From Aplectana chamaeleonis (lineage: Eukaryota; Nematoda; Chromadorea; Rhabditida; Cosmocercidae), in the NCBI GenBank assembly GCA_029168955.1, contig JAPDOI010000296.1:62001-126000 (forward strand): DNA of 64,000 nt, in the 5' to 3' direction. Below the pieces are notes generated by a model that was given only the letters and a program-made list of their open reading frames with translations, did not search any database and had not been told where the DNA came from. Both the position numbers and the translations under genes were made by a program. Within the stretch, counting starts at the first letter, position 1. The number at the start of each line of letters is the position of its first letter. Below, in pieces: positions 45,876-59,700 of the stretch.

Positions 45876-46010
45876 AACAGGAAAACAACAAAGAACATCT
45901 GGCAGGGATTCAGGAAAATCAAAAGCGAAGACTTATTACTTGAAATTCAGGTCGCAGAAGGAAACGAAGCCATATGGCAAATAGCGGAGAGCCGCGAAGA
46001 GTCCAATAAT
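45876..46010 (+). CDS. Exon candidate, unidentified
   Basis: It reads NRKTTKNIWQGFRKIKSEDL, LLEIQVAEGNEAIWQIAESR, EESNN: 45 codons, phase 0 at both ends, followed by a good donor GTAAGC (46011). The acceptor is weak, so the 5' edge may be wrong; the frame is open back to 45856. The acidic, helical pattern is not recognised. Confidence 0.35.
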
Positions 46011-46174
46011 GTAAGCCCGCTCGCTTGGCGCAAGGCGGCCGGTGTGGAGAAAAGGTAATCAGTTTGAATGATGAGTACCTTGATTTATCTTTGAAATGAA
46101 ACAGCTTCTTTCTTGTATATTTTAGGTGCTTAATCTAGCTCTTACAAGTACTATTTAGTCCGACTGCAGTACAG

Positions 46175-46255
46175 AACCTGCACGATTTGTACATCAAAAA
46201 AGGGAGAGGAAAGGCGGCCGCGACCATGGCTCTGGCCCTAACATCGGATATAGAG
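46175..46255 (+). CDS. Exon candidate, unidentified
   Basis: It reads NLHDLYIKKGRGKAAATMAL and ALTSDIE, 27 codons, phase 0, followed by donor GTTCGT. Acceptors are CTGCAGTACAG (46174) or CTATTTAG (46158). With the second, the same frame reads PTAVQ before NLHDL. Not recognised. It may follow 45876-46010 across a ~150-bp intron. Confidence 0.4.
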
Positions 46256-46285
46256 GTTCGTAATTGAACTCATTCATTCTAGGAA

Positions 46286-46586
46286 AAGTTGTCGCGGTAG
46301 TGTCGGAACTGTGTCGTGGCGGTGCTTACAGGTAAAGGACTATAAAAAACCGCTCAGGACTATACCGACAAGATACCATAGCGGGACCGCTGCGGCACTA
46401 CCGCTGAGCGGCTGAGGGAATTTGTCTCGACGAATGTTTTCAATCACTTTGCTACGTGAAGGCGAATTGCAGCGTCGGTTTCACGCTTCTAATGATAGTT
46501 CGACGACGCTCCGCGACACTGGCTTCCCGACCCCTATAAGCACCGAACCGGCGCTATCCCTGTAGTACTGGCGCGACAATTTGTCA
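46286..46586. repeat. GC-rich imperfect foldback
   Basis: TTGTCGCGGTAGTGTCGG pairs loosely with the 46480-46586 region (CTGGCGCGACAATTTGTC), with GGTGCTTACAGG and CCCTATAAGCACC inside. MITE-like; ends not fixed. Confidence 0.4.
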
Positions 46587-46926
46587 CAGCAGTGCGCACA
46601 ATCAGAGCAGTATTGTTTAATTTCATGTCAAGTGATCGGTCCAAAAGTTATAAAATACTTCATGAAATATTGTCTGCACATGCAACAACTGGTTCAAGTA
46701 TCCTTATCTTTTGTATATTTCCTTTTGAGTTAAAAAAACGAATATGGGAAAGCGCCTGCTGGCATGATTTCAGCTAATCGATATTGACGTGGAGAGTGAG
46801 CTTGGCGATTTTCTATTGTCAATAAAAAATCGTAAACTGCGTCGTAACTTCTCGTTACTCGCTACCTGTGCTCACCACGCAAGGTAACATGGAATGAACC
46901 CAGTGTGTATGGTTTCCGTTTTCGAT

Positions 46927-47046
46927 TTAGTCTGATTCATGGACCACGCGGCTGGCCGTGCGGTGTTGGCGGCCTCACTGTAGAATGGGGTTTTAATTCG
47001 CGCGAGGTGATCTACCGTCGCACCCTCGTCCATTGATCAGACTAAA
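46927..47046. mobile_element. 120-bp MITE with GC-rich interior
   Basis: TTTAGTCTGATTCATGGAC and GTCCATTGATCAGACTAAA are 19-bp inverted termini. The interior includes CGCGGCTGGCCGTGCGGTG. No coding capacity; the target duplication is unclear. Confidence 0.7.
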
Positions 47047-47157
47047 ACTATTACGCGAACTCTACAAGTATCTGTTGAATTTCCAATGACTGAATTATCA
47101 CTCCTCGAATCAATCAAAATCGATCGATATTATTGATTTTAGACACAAATCGCTTAA

Positions 47158-47722
47158 AGCAGTATTCACAAAAAAACTCCTCATTTCTCTGCAGAAACGT
47201 GAGCTTTGGATTTAACTAAGCGAACCTATAGACAAGGAACGGCGAAATAGCGGGCAGAAAGTGGGCCAGGAATCCCGCGGTCCAGCCGGCCCATCGGGTC
47301 ACCCCGCCCACATCCTATAACAGTTGTCCCGCGTTCGTTTTACCGTAGGAACAGGCATCTGAATTTCGAATATTCCTCATCGCGAAGGGTTCTGACATCC
47401 CATCACGTACATTGACCCCTCTTATTTTCAAAGCATTTTTGTACAGGAAACAGAAAGCAAAGCCACTTATCTAAGAATTTTGGAGCGCGAAATCATTTCC
47501 AGGGCGTCAGGTTTAATGCGTGGTCCGCAGTCGTCCTGCAGACGACGTATCAAACCTGACACACAAACAGGCATAATTAATTTCTTCAGTGATTTCTTCA
47601 AACAGTTCTGCTCAGCTATTCGAATTTTCTGTGGAGACCTTTCCCAATTAACATCTTCTTAATGGACTTCCTATCAAAAATATCGAAATCTACAAAACGG
47701 TTTTTTATCGTGAACACTGCCT
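47158..47722 (+). mobile_element. TTAA-target element N12
   Basis: Left end AGCAGTATTCACAAAAAAAC after TTAA (47154-47157), right end ATCGTGAACACTGCCT before TTAA (47723-47726). About 325 bp of it are found inverted inside element G at 23695-24019. Confidence 0.85.
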
Positions 47723-47782
47723 TTAAACGCTTGGTTCACAATGCATTTTTGGAAGGTACGTGACGGAGGATTGGACAAGCGA

Positions 47783-50700
47783 GTTGCTCAGGGGGCAGTG
47801 AACGCGGGTGGAGGGGGCCACTAATTGCCGGCTGAGCGCTCCGCCATCTACCGGCTGAGGGAGCAGTGAAAGCGGGGTGAGGGGTCCACGAATTGCCGGC
47901 TGGGCGCTCCGCCATCTACCGGTTGAGGGGGCAGTGAAAGCGGGGTGAGGGGTCCACGAATTGCCGGCTGAACGCTCCGCCATCTACCGGCTGAGGGGGC
48001 AGTGAAAGCGGGGTGAGGGGTCCACGAATTGCCGGCTGAGCGCTCCGCCATCTACCGGTTGAGGGGGCAGTGAAAGCGGGGTGAGGGGGCCACGAATTGC
48101 CGGCTGAGCGCTCCGCCCTCTACCGGTTGTGAGGGGGCAGTGAAAGCCGGGTGAGGGGTCCACGAATTGTCGGCTGAGCGCTCCGCCATCTACCGGCTGA
48201 GGGGGCAGTGAAAGCGGGGTGAGGGGTCCACGAATTGCCGGCTGAGCGCTCCGCCATCTACCGGCTGAGGGGGCAGTGAAAGCGGGGTGAGGGGGCCACG
48301 AATTGCCGGCTGAGCGCTCCGCCCTCTACCGGTTGTGAGGGGGCAGTGAACGCGGGGTGAGGGGGCCACGAGTTGCCGGCTGAGCGCTCCGCCATCTACC
48401 GGCTGAGGGGGCAGTGAAAGCGGGGTGAGGGGTCCACGAATTGCCGGCTGAGCGCTCCGCCATCTACCGGCTGAGGGGGCAGTGAAAGCGGGGTGAGGGG
48501 TCCACGAATTGCCGGCTGAGCGCTCCGCCATCTACCGGTTGAGGAGGCAGTGAACGCGGGTGGAGGGGGCCACGAATTGCCGGCTGAGCGCTCCGCCATC
48601 TACCGGCTGAGGGGGCAGTGAAAGCGGGGTGAGGGGTCCACGAATTGCCGGCTGAGCGCTCCGCCATCTACCGGCTGAGGGGGCAGTGAAAGCGGGGTGA
48701 GGGGTCCACGAATTGCCGGCTGAGCGCTCCGCCATCTACCGGCTGAGGGGGCAGTGAAAGCGGGGTGAGGGGTCCACGAATTGCCGGCTGAGCGCTCCGC
48801 CATCTACCGGCTGAGGGGGCAGTGAAAGCGGGGTGAGGGGGCCACGAATTGCCGGCTGAGCGCTCCGCCATCTACCGGCTGAAGGGGCAGTGAAAGCGGG
48901 GTGAGGGGGCCACGAATTGCCGGCTGAGCGCTCCGCCATCTACCGGCTGAAGGGGCAGTGAAAGCGGGGTGAGGGGGCCACGAATTGCCGGCTGAGCGCT
49001 CCGCCATCTACCGGCTGAGGGAGCAGTGAAAGCGGGGTGAAGGGGCCACGAATTGCCGGCTGAGCGCTCCGCCATCTACCGGCTGAGGGGGCAGTGAAAG
49101 CAGGGTGAAGGGGCCACGAATTGCCGGCTGAGCGCTCCGCCATCTACCGGTTGTGAGGGGGCAGTGAACGCGGGTGGAGGGGGCCACGAATTGCCGGCTG
49201 AGCGCTCCGCCATCTACCGGCTGAGGGGGCAGTGAAAGCGGGGTGAGGGGGCCACGAATTGCCGGCTGAGCGCTCCGCCATCTACCGGTTGTGAGGGGGC
49301 AGTGAAAGCCGGGTGAGGGGGCCACGAATTGCCGGCTGAGCGCTCCGCCATCTACCGGTTGTGAGGGGCAGTGAACGCGGGGTGAGGGGGCCACGAATTG
49401 CCGGCTGAGCGCTCCGCCATCTACCGGTTGTGAGGGGGCAGTGAAAGCCGGGTGAGGGGGCCACGAATTGCCGGCTGAGCGCTCCACCATTTATCGGCTG
49501 AGGGGCAGTGAAAGCGGGGTGAAGGGGCCACGAATTGCCGGCTGAGCGCTCCGCCATCTACCGGTTGTGAGGGGGCAGTGAACGCGGGGTGAGGGGGCCA
49601 CGAATTGCCGGCTGAGCGCTCCGCCATCTACCGGCTGAGGGGGCAGTGAAAGCGGGGTGAGGGGGCCACGAATTGCCGGCTGAGCGCTCCGCCATCTACC
49701 GGCTGAGGGGGCAGTGAAAGCGGGGTGAGGGGGCCACGAATTGCCGGCTGAGCGCTCCACCATTTATCGGCTGAGGGGGCAGTGAAAGCGGGGTGAGGGG
49801 GCCACGAATTGCCGGCTGAGCGCTCCGCCATCTACCGGCTGAGGGGGCAGTGAAAGCGGGGTGAGGGGGCCACGAATTGCCGGCTGAGCGCTCCGCCATC
49901 TACCAACTGAGAAGGCAGTGAAAGCGGGGTGAGGGGGCCACGAATTGCCGGCTGAGCGCTCCGCCATCTACCGGCTGAGGGGGCAGTGAAAGCGGGGTGA
50001 GGGGGCCACGAATTGCCGGCTGAGCGCTCCGCCATCTACCGGCTGAGGGGGCAGTGAAAGCGGGGTGAGGGGGCCACGAATTGCCGGCTGAGCGCTCCGC
50101 CATCTACCGGCTGAGGGGGCAGTGAAAGCGGGGTGAAGGGGCCACGAATTGCCGGCTGAGCGCTCCGCCATCTACCGGCTGAGGGGGCAGTGAAAGCGGG
50201 TGGAGGGGGCCACGAATTGCCGGCTGAGCGCTCCGCCATCTACCGGCTGAAGGGGCAGTGAACGCGGGTGGAGGGGGCCACGAATTGCCGGCTGAGCGCT
50301 CCGCCATCTACCGGTTGTGAGAGGGCAGTGAAAGCCGGGTGAGGGGGCCACGAATTGCCGGCTGAGCGCTCCGCCATCTACCGGCTGAAGGGGCAGTGAA
50401 AGCGGGGTGAGGGGGCCACGAATTGCCGGCTGAGCGCTCCGCCATCTACCGGCTGAGGGGGCAGTGAAAGCGGGGTGAGGGGGCCACGAATTGCCGGCTG
50501 AGCGCTCCGCCATCTACCGGCTGAGGGGGCAGTGAAAGCCGGGTGAGGGGGCCACGAATTGCCGGCTGAGCGCTCCGCCATCTACCGGCTGAGGGGGCAG
50601 TGAAAGCGGGGTGAGGGGGCCACGAATTGCCGGCTGAGCGCTCCGCCATCTACCGGCTGAGGGGGCAGTGAAAGCGGGGTGAGGGGGCCACGAATTGCCG

Positions 50701-53700
50701 GCTGAGCGCTCCGCCATCTACCGGCTGAAGGGGCAGTGAAAGCGGGGTGAGGGGGCCACGAATTGCCGGCTGAGCGCTCCGCCATCTACCAACTGAGAAG
50801 GCAGTGAAAGCGGGGTGAGGGGGCCACGAATTGCCGGCTGAGCGCTCCGCCATCTACCGGTTGTGAGGGGGCAGTGAAAGCCGGGTGAGGGGGCCACGAA
50901 TTGCCGGCTGAGCGCTCCGCCATCTATCGGTTGTGAGGGGGCAGTGAAAGCGGGGCGAGGGGGCCACGAATTGCCGGCTGAACGCTCCGCCATCTACCAA
51001 CTGAGAAGGCAGTGAAAGCGGGGTGAGGGGGCCACGAATTGCCGGCTGAGCGCTCCGCCATCTACCGGCTGAGGGGGCAGTGAAAGCGGGTGGAGGGGGC
51101 CACGACTTGCCGGCTGAGCGCTCCGCCATCTACCGGTTGTGAGGGGGCAGTGAAAGCCGGGTGAGGGGGCCACGAATTGCCGGCTGAGCGCTCCGCCATC
51201 TACCGGCTGAAGGGGCAGTGAAAGCGGGGTGAGGGGGCCACGAATTGCCGGCTGAGCGCTCCGCCATCTACCGGCTGAAGGGGCAGTGAACGCGGGTGGA
51301 GGGGGCCACGAATTGCCGGCTGAGCGCTCCGCCATCTACCGGTTGTGAGAGGGCAGTAAAAGCCGGGTGAGGGGGCCACGAATTGCCGGCTGAGCGCTCC
51401 GCCATCTACCGGCTGAGGGGGCAGTGAAAGCGGGGTGAGGGGGCCACGAATTGCCGGCTGAGCGCTCCGCCATCTACCGGCTGAGGGGGCAGTGAAACGC
51501 GGGGGGGGGGGCCCCGAAGTCCCAGCTGAGCGCTCCGCCATCTACCGGCTGAAGGGGCAGTGAAAGCGGGGTGAGGGGGCCACGAATTGCCGGCTGAGCG
51601 CTCCGCCATCTACCGGCTGAGGGGGCAGTGAAAGCGGGGAGAAGGGGCCACGAATTGCCGGCTGAGAGCTCCGCCATCTACCGGCTGAGGGGGCAGTGAA
51701 AGCCGGGTGAGGGGGCCACGAATTGCCGGCTGAGCGCTCCGCCATCTACCGGCTGAAGGGGCAGTGAAAGCGGGGCGAGGGGGCCACGAATTGCCGGCTG
51801 AACGCTCCGCCATCTACCCGCTGAGGGGCAGTGAACGCGGGGTGAGGGGGCCACGAATTTCCGGCTGAGCGCTCCGCCATCTACCGGCTGAGGGGGCAGT
51901 GAAAGCTGGGTGAGTGGGGCACGAATTGCCGGCTGGGCGCTCCGCCATCTACCGGTTGTGAGGGGCAGTGAAAGCCGGGTGAGGGGGCCAAGACTTGGCG
52001 GCTGAGGGCTCCGCCATCTACCGGCTGAAGGGGCAGTGAACGCGGGTGGAGGGGGCCACGAATTGCCGGCTGAGAGCTCCGCCATCTACCGGCTGAGGGG
52101 GCAGTGAAAGCGGGTGGAGGGGGCCACGAATTGCCGGCTGAGCGCTCCGCCATCTACCGGCTGAAGGGGCAGTGAACGCCGGGTGAGGGGGCCACGAATT
52201 GCCGGCTGAGCGCTCCACCATTTATCGGCTGAGGGGCAGTGAACGCGGGGTGAGGGGGCCACGAATTGCCGGCTGAGCGTTCCACCATTTATCGGCTGAG
52301 GGGCAGTGAAAGCTGGGTGAGGGGGCCACGAATTGCCGGCTGAGCGCTCCACCATTTATCGGCTGAGGGGCAGTGAACGCGGGGTGAAGGGGCCACGAAC
52401 TGCCGGCTGAGCGCCCCGCCCTCTGCCGGTTGTGAGGGGGCAGTGAAAGCCGGGTGAGGGGGCCACGAATTGCCGGCTGAGCGCTCCACCATCTACCGGT
52501 TGTGAGGGGCAGTGAAAGCGGGGTGAGGGGGCCACGAATTGCCGGCTGAGCGCTCCGCCATCTACCGGCTGAGGGGGCAGTGAAAGCCGGGTGAGGGGGC
52601 CACGAATTGCCGGCTGAGCGCTCCGCCATCTACCGGTTGTGAGGGGGCAGTGAAAGCCGGGTGAGGGGGGCACGAATTGCCGGCTGAGCGCCCCGCCGTC
52701 TACCGGTTGTGAAGGGCAGTGAAAGCGGGGTGAGGGGGCCACGAATTGCCGGCTGAGCGCTCCGCCATCTACCGGCTGAGGGGCAGTGAAAGCCGGGTGA
52801 GGGGCCACGAGTTGCGGGCTGAGCGCCCCGCCCTCTCCCGGCTGAGGGGCAGTGAAAGCGGGGTGAGGGGGCCACGAATTGCCGGCTGAGCGCTCCGCCA
52901 TCTACCGGTTGTGAGGGGGCAGTGAAAGCCGGGTGAGGGGGCCACGAATTGCCGGCTGAGCGCTCCGCCATCTACCAACTGAGAAGGCAGTGAAAGCGGG
53001 GTGAGGGGGCCACGAATTGCCGGCTGAGCGCTCCGCCATCTACCAACTGAGAAGGCAGTGAAAGCCGGGTGAGGGGGCCACGAATTGCCGGCTGAGCGCT
53101 CCGCCATCTACCGGCTGAAGGGGCAGTGAAAGCCGGGTGAGGGGGCCACGAATTGCCGGCTGAGCGCTCCACCATTTATCGGCTGAGGGGCAGTGAACGC
53201 GGGGTGAGGGGGCCACGAATTTCCGGCTGAGCGCTCCGCCATCTACCGGCTGAGGGGGCAGTGAAAGCGGGGTGAAGGGGCCACGAATTGCCGGCTGAGC
53301 GCTCCGCCATCTACCGGTTGTGAGGGGGCAGTGAAAGCCGGGTGAGGGGGCCACGAATTGCCGGCTGAGCGCTGCGCCCTCTGCCGGTTGTGAGGGCTCA
53401 GTGAAAGCGGGGTGCGGGGGCCACGAGTTGCCGGCTGACCGCTCCGCCATCTACCGGTTGTGAGGGGGCAGTGAAAGCCGGGTGAGGGGGCCACGAATTG
53501 CCGGCTGAGCGCTCCGCCATCTACCGGTTGTGAGGGGGCAGTGAAAGCCGGGTGAGGGGGCTACGAATTGCCGGCTGAGCGCTCCGCCATCTACCGGCTG
53601 AGGGGGCAGTGAAAGCGGGGTGAGGGGGCCACGAATTGCCGGCTGAGCGCTCCGCCATCTACCGGTTGTGAGGGCAGTGAAAGCCGGGTGAGGGGGCCAC

Positions 53701-56700
53701 GAATTGCCGGCTGAGCGCTCCGCCATCTACCGGCTGAGGGGCAGTGAAAGCCGGGTGAGGGGGCCACGAATTGCCGGCTGAGCGCTCCGCCATCTACCGG
53801 TTGTGAGTGGGCAGTGAAAGCCGGGTGAGGGGGCCACGAATTGCCGGCTGAGCGCTCCGCCATCTACCGGTTGTGAGGGGGCAGTGAAAGCCGGGTGAGG
53901 GGCCACGAATTGCCGGCTGAGCGCTCCGCCATCTACCGGCTGAGGGGGCCACGAATTGCCGGCTGAGCGCTCCGCCATCTACCGGCTGAGGGGGCAGTGA
54001 AAGCAGGGTGAGGGGGCCACGAATTGCCGGCTGAGCGCTCCGCCATCTACCGGTTGTGAGTGGGCAGTGAAAGCCGGGTGAGGGGGCCACGAATTGCCGG
54101 CTGAGCGCTCCGCCATCTACCGGTTGTGAGGGGGCAGTGAAAGCCGGGTGAGGGGGCCACGAATTGCCGGCTGAGCGCTCCGCCATCTACCGGTTGTGAG
54201 TGGGCAGTGAAAGCCGGGTGAGGGGGCCACGAATTGCCGGCTGAGCGCTCCGCCATCTACCGGTTGTGAGGGGGCAGTGAAAGCCGGGTGAGGGGGCCAC
54301 GAATTGCCGGCTGAGCGCTCCGCCATCTACCGGCTGAGGGGGCAGTGAAAGCCGGGTGAGGGGGCCACGAATTGCCGGCTGAGCGCTCCGCCATCTACCG
54401 GTTGTGAGGGGGCAGTGAAAGCCGGGTGAGGGGCCACGAATTGCCGGCTGAGCGCTCCGCCATCTACCGGTTGTGAGGGGGCAGTGAAAGCCGGGTGAGG
54501 GGGCCACGAATTGCCGGCTGAGCGCTCCGCCATCTACCGGTTGTGAGGGGGCAGTGAAAGCCGGGTGAGGGGGCCACGAATTGCCGGCTGAGCGCTCCGC
54601 CATCTACCGGCTGAAGGGGCAGTGAAAGCCGGGTGAGGGGGCCACGAATTGCCGACTGAGCGCTCCGCCATCTACCGGCTGAGGGGCGAGTGGAAGCCCG
54701 GTGAGGGGGCGACGAAGTGGCGGCTGGGCGCTCCGCCATCTACCGGTTGTGAGGGCAGTGAAAGCCGGGTGAGGGGGCCACGAATTGCCGGCTGAGCGCT
54801 CCGCCATCTACCGGCTGAGGGTGCAGTGAAAGCGGGGAGAAGGGGCCACGAATTGCCGGCTGAGCGCTCCGCCATCTACCGGTTGTGAGGGGGCAGTGAA
54901 AGCCGGGTGAGGGGGCCACGAATTGCCAGCTGAGCGCTCCGCCATCTAACGGCTGAGGGGGCAGTGAAAGCCCCGTGAGGGGGCCACGAAATGCCGGCTG
55001 AGCGCTCCGCCATCTACCGGTTGTGAGGGGGCAGTGAAAGCCGGGTGAGGGGGCCACGAATTGCCGGCTGAGCGCTCCGCCATCTACCGGCTGAAGGGGC
55101 AGTGAAAGCGGGGTGAGGGGGCCACGAATTGCCGGCTGAGCGCTCCGCCATCTACCGGCTGAGGGGGCAGTGAAAGGGGGGGGGAGGGGCCACGAAGTGC
55201 CGGCTGAGCGCTCCGCCATCTACCGGCTGAGGGGGCAGTGAAAGCGGGGTGAGGGGGCCACGAATTGCCGGCTGAGCGCTCCGCCATCTACCGGTTGTGA
55301 GGGCAGTGAAAGCGGGGGGAGGGGGCCACGAATTGCCGGCTGAGCGCTCCGCCATCTACCGGCTGAGGGGGCAGTGAAAGCGGGGAGAGGGGGCCACGAA
55401 TTGCCGGCTGAGAGCTCCGCCATCTACCGGCTGAGGGGGCAGTGAAAGCTGGGTGAGGGGGCCACGAATTGCCGGCTGAGCGCTCCACCATTTATCGGCT
55501 GAGGGGCAGTGAACGCGGGGTGAGGGGGCCACGAATTTCCGGCTGAGCGCTCCGCCATCTACCGGTTGTGAGGGGGCAGTGAACGCGGGTGGAGGGGGCC
55601 ACGAATTGCCGGCTGAGAGCTCCGCCATCTACCGGCTGAGGGCAGTGAAAGCCGGGTGAGGGGGCCACGAGTTGCCGGCTGACCGCTCCCCCGTTTATCG
55701 GCTGAGGGGCAGTGAACGCGGGGTGAGGGGGCCACGAATTTCCGGCTGAGCGCTCCGCCATCTACCGGCTGAGGGGGCAGTGAAAGCGGGGTGAGGGGGC
55801 CACGAATTGCCGGCTGAGCGCTCCGCCATCTACCGGCTGAGGGGGCAGTGAAAGCCGGGTGAGGGGGCCACGAATTGCCAGCTGAGCGCTCCGCCATCTA
55901 CCGGCTGAGGGGGCAGTGAAAGCCCCGTGAGGGGGCCACGAATTGCCGGCTGAGCGCTCCGCCATCTACCGGCTGAAGGGGCAGTGAACGCGGGTGGAGG
56001 GGGCCACGAATTGCCGGCTGAGCGCTCCGCCATCTACCGGTTGTGAGGGGGCAGTGAAAGCCGGGTGAGGGGGCCACGAATTGCCGGCTGAGCGCTCCGC
56101 CATCTACCGGCTGAAGGGGCAGTGAACGCGGGATGAGGGGGCCACGAATTGCCGGCTGAGCGCTCCGCCATCTAACGGTTGTGAGGGGGCAGTGAAAGCG
56201 GGGTGAAGGGGCCACGAATTGCCGGCTGAGCGCTCCGCCATCTAACGGTTGTGAGGGGGCAGTGAAAGCGGGGTGAAGGGGCCACGAATTGCCGGCTGAG
56301 CGCTCCGCCATCTAACGGTTGTGAGAGGGCAGTGAAACCGGGGTGAGGGGGCCACGAATTGCCGGCTGAGCGCTCCGCCATCTACCGGCTGAGGGGGCAG
56401 TGAAAGCGGGGTGAGGGGGCCACGAATTGCCGGCTGAGCGCTCCGCCATCTACCGGTTGTGAGGGGGCAGTGAAAGCCGGGTGAGGGGGCCACGAATTGC
56501 CAGCTGAGCGCTCCGCCATCTACCGGCTGAGGGGGCAGTGAAAGCCCCGTGAGGGGGCCACGAATTGCCGGCTGAGCGCTCCGCCATCTACCGGCTGAAG
56601 GGGCAGTGAACGCGGGTGGAGGGGGCCACGAATTGCCGGCTGAGCGCTCCGCCATCTACCGGCTGAGGGGGCAGTGAAAGCCGGGTGAGGGGGCCACGAA

Positions 56701-59700
56701 TTGCCAGCTGAGCGCTCCGCCATCTACCGGCTGAGGGGGCAGTGAAAGCCGGGTGAGGGGGCCACGAATTGCCGGCTGAGCGCTCCGCCATCTACCGGCT
56801 GAGGGGGCAGTGAAAGCGGGGTGAGGGGGCCACGAATTGCCGGCTGAGCGCTCCGCCATCTACCGGCTGAGGGGGCAGTGAAAGCGGGGTGAGGGGGCCA
56901 CGAATTGCCGGCTGAGCGCTCCGCCATCTACCGGCTGAGGGGGCAGTGAAAGCGGGGTGAGGGGGCCACGAATTGCCGGCTGAGCGCTCCGCCATCTACC
57001 GGCTGAGGGGGCAGTGAAAGCGGGGTGAGGGGGCCACGAATTGCCGGCTGAGCGCTCCGCCATCTACCGGTTGTGAGGGGGCAGTGAAAGCCGGGTGAGG
57101 GGGCCACGAATTGCCGGCTGAGCGCTCCGCCATCTACCGGCTGAGGGGGCAGTGAAAGCGGGGTGAGGGGGCCACGAATTGCCGGCTGAGCGCTCCGCCA
57201 TCTACCGGCTGAGGGGGCAGTGAAAGCCGGGTGAGGGGGCCACGAATTGCCGGCTGAGCGCTCCGCCATCTACCGGCTGAGGGGGCAGTGAAAGCCCCGT
57301 GAGGGGGCCACGAATTGCCGGCTGAGCGCTCCGCCATCTACCGGCTGAGGGGGCAGTGAAAGCGGGGAGAAGGGGCCACGAATTGCCGGCTGAGAGCTCC
57401 GCCATCTACCGGCTGAGGGGGCAGTGAAAGCCGGGTGAGGGGGCCACGAATTGCCGGCTGAGCGCTCCGCGATCTACCGGCTGAGGGGGCAGTGAAAGCT
57501 GGGTGAGGGGGCCACGAATTGCCGGCTGAGCGCTCCACCATTTATCGGCTGAGGGGCAGTGAACGCGGGGTGAGGGGGCCACGAATTGCCGGCTGAGCGC
57601 TCCGCCATCTACCAACTGAGAAGGCAGTGAAAGCGGGGTGAGGGGGCCACGAATTGCCGGCTGAGCGCTCCGCCATCTACCGGCTGAAGGGGCAGTGAAC
57701 GCGGGTGGAGGGGGCCACGAATTGCCGGCTGAGCGCTCCGCCATCTGCCGGTTGTGAGAGGGCAGTAAAAGCCGGGTGAGGGGGCCACGAATTGCCGGCT
57801 GAGCGCTCCGCCATCTACCGGCTGAGGGGGCAGTGAAAGCGGGGTGAGGGGGCCACGAATTGCCGGCTGAGCGCTCCGCCATCTACCGGCTGAGGGGGCA
57901 GTGAAAGCGGGGTGAGGGGGCCACGAATTGCCGGCTGAGCGCTCCGCCATCTACCGGCTGAGGGGGCAGTGAAAGCGGGGTGAGGGGGCCACGAATTGCC
58001 GGCTGAGCGCTCCGCCATCTACCGGTTGTGAGGGGGCAGTGAAAGCCGGGTGAGGGGGCCACGAATTGCCGGCTGAGCGCTCCGCCATCTACCGGTTGTG
58101 AGGGGGCAGTGAAAGCCGGGTGAGGGGGCCACGAATTGCCAGCTGAGCGCTCCGCCATCTACCGGCTGAGGGGGCAGTGAAAGCCCCGTGAGGGGGCCAC
58201 GAATTGCCGGCTGAGCGCTCCGCCATCTACCGGTTGTGAGGGGGCAGTGAAAGCCGGGTGAGGGGGCCACGAATTGCCGGCTGAGCGCTCCGCCATCTAC
58301 CGGCTGAGGGGGCAGTGAAAGCCCCGTGAGGGGGCCACGAATTGCCGGCTGAGCGCTCCGCCATCTACCGGCTGAGGGGGCAGTGAAAGCGGGGTGAGGG
58401 GGCCACGAATTGCCGGCTGAGCGCTCCGCCATCTACCGGCTGAGGGGGCAGTGAAAGCGGGGTGAGGGGGCCACGAATTGCCGGCTGAGCGCTCCGCCAT
58501 CTACCGGTTGTGAGGGACAGTGAACGCGGAGTGAGGGGGCCACGAATTGCCGGCTGAGCGCTCCGCCATCTACCGGTTGTGAGGGGCAGTGAAAGCCGGG
58601 TGAGGGGGCCACGAATTGCCGGCTGAGCGCTCCGCCATCTACCGGTTGTGAGGGGGCAGTGAAAGCCGGGTGAGGGGGCCACGAATTGCCGGCTGAGCGC
58701 TCCGCCATCTACCGGTTGTGAGGGGGCAGTGAAAGCCGGGTGAGGGGGCCACGAATTGCCGGCTGAGCGCTCCGCCATCTACCGGTTGTGAGGGGCAGTG
58801 AAAGCCGGGTGAGGGGGCCACGAATTGCCGGCTGAGCGCTCCGCCATCTACCGGTTGTGAGGGGGCAGTGAAAGCCGGGTGAGGGGGCCACGAATTGCCA
58901 GCTGAGCGCTCCGCCATCTACCGGCTGAGGGGGCAGTGAAAGCCCCGTGAGGGGGCCACGAATTGCCGGCTGAGCGCTCCGCCATCTACCGGCTGAAGGG
59001 GCAGTGAACGCGGGTGGAGGGGGCCACGAATTGCCGGCTGAGCGCTCCGCCATCTACCGGTTGTGAGAGGGCAGTGAAAGCCGGGTGAGGGGGCCACGAA
59101 TTGCCGGCTGAGCGCTCCGCCATCTACCGGCTGAGGGGGCAGTGAAAGCGGGGTGAGGGGGCCACGAATTGCCGGCTGAGCGCTCCGCCATCTACCGGTT
59201 GTGAGGGGGCAGTGAAAGCCGGGTGAGGGGGCCACGAATTGCCGGCTGAGCGCTCCGCCATCTACCGGTTGTGAGGGGGCAGTGAAAGCCGGGTGAGGGG
59301 GCCACGAATTGCCGGCTGAGCGCTCCGCCATTTATCGGCTAAGGGGCAGTGAAAGCCGGGTGAGAAGGCCACGAATTGCCGGCTGAGCGCTCCGCCATCT
59401 ACCGGCTGAGGGGCAGTGAAAGCCGGGTGAGGGGCCACGAATTGCCGGCTGAGCGCTCCGCCATCTACCGGCTGAGGGGCAGTGAAAGCCGGGTGAGGGG
59501 GCCACGAATTGCCGGCTGAGCGCTCCGCCATCTACCGGCTGAGGGGGCAGTGAAAGCCGGGTGAGGGGCCACGAATTGCCGGCTGAGCGCTCCGCCATCT
59601 ACCGGTTGTGAGGGGCAGTGAAAGCCGGGTGAGGGGGCCACGAATTGCCGGCTGAGCGCTCCGCCATCTACCGGCTGAGGGGGCAGTGAAAGCGGGGTGA

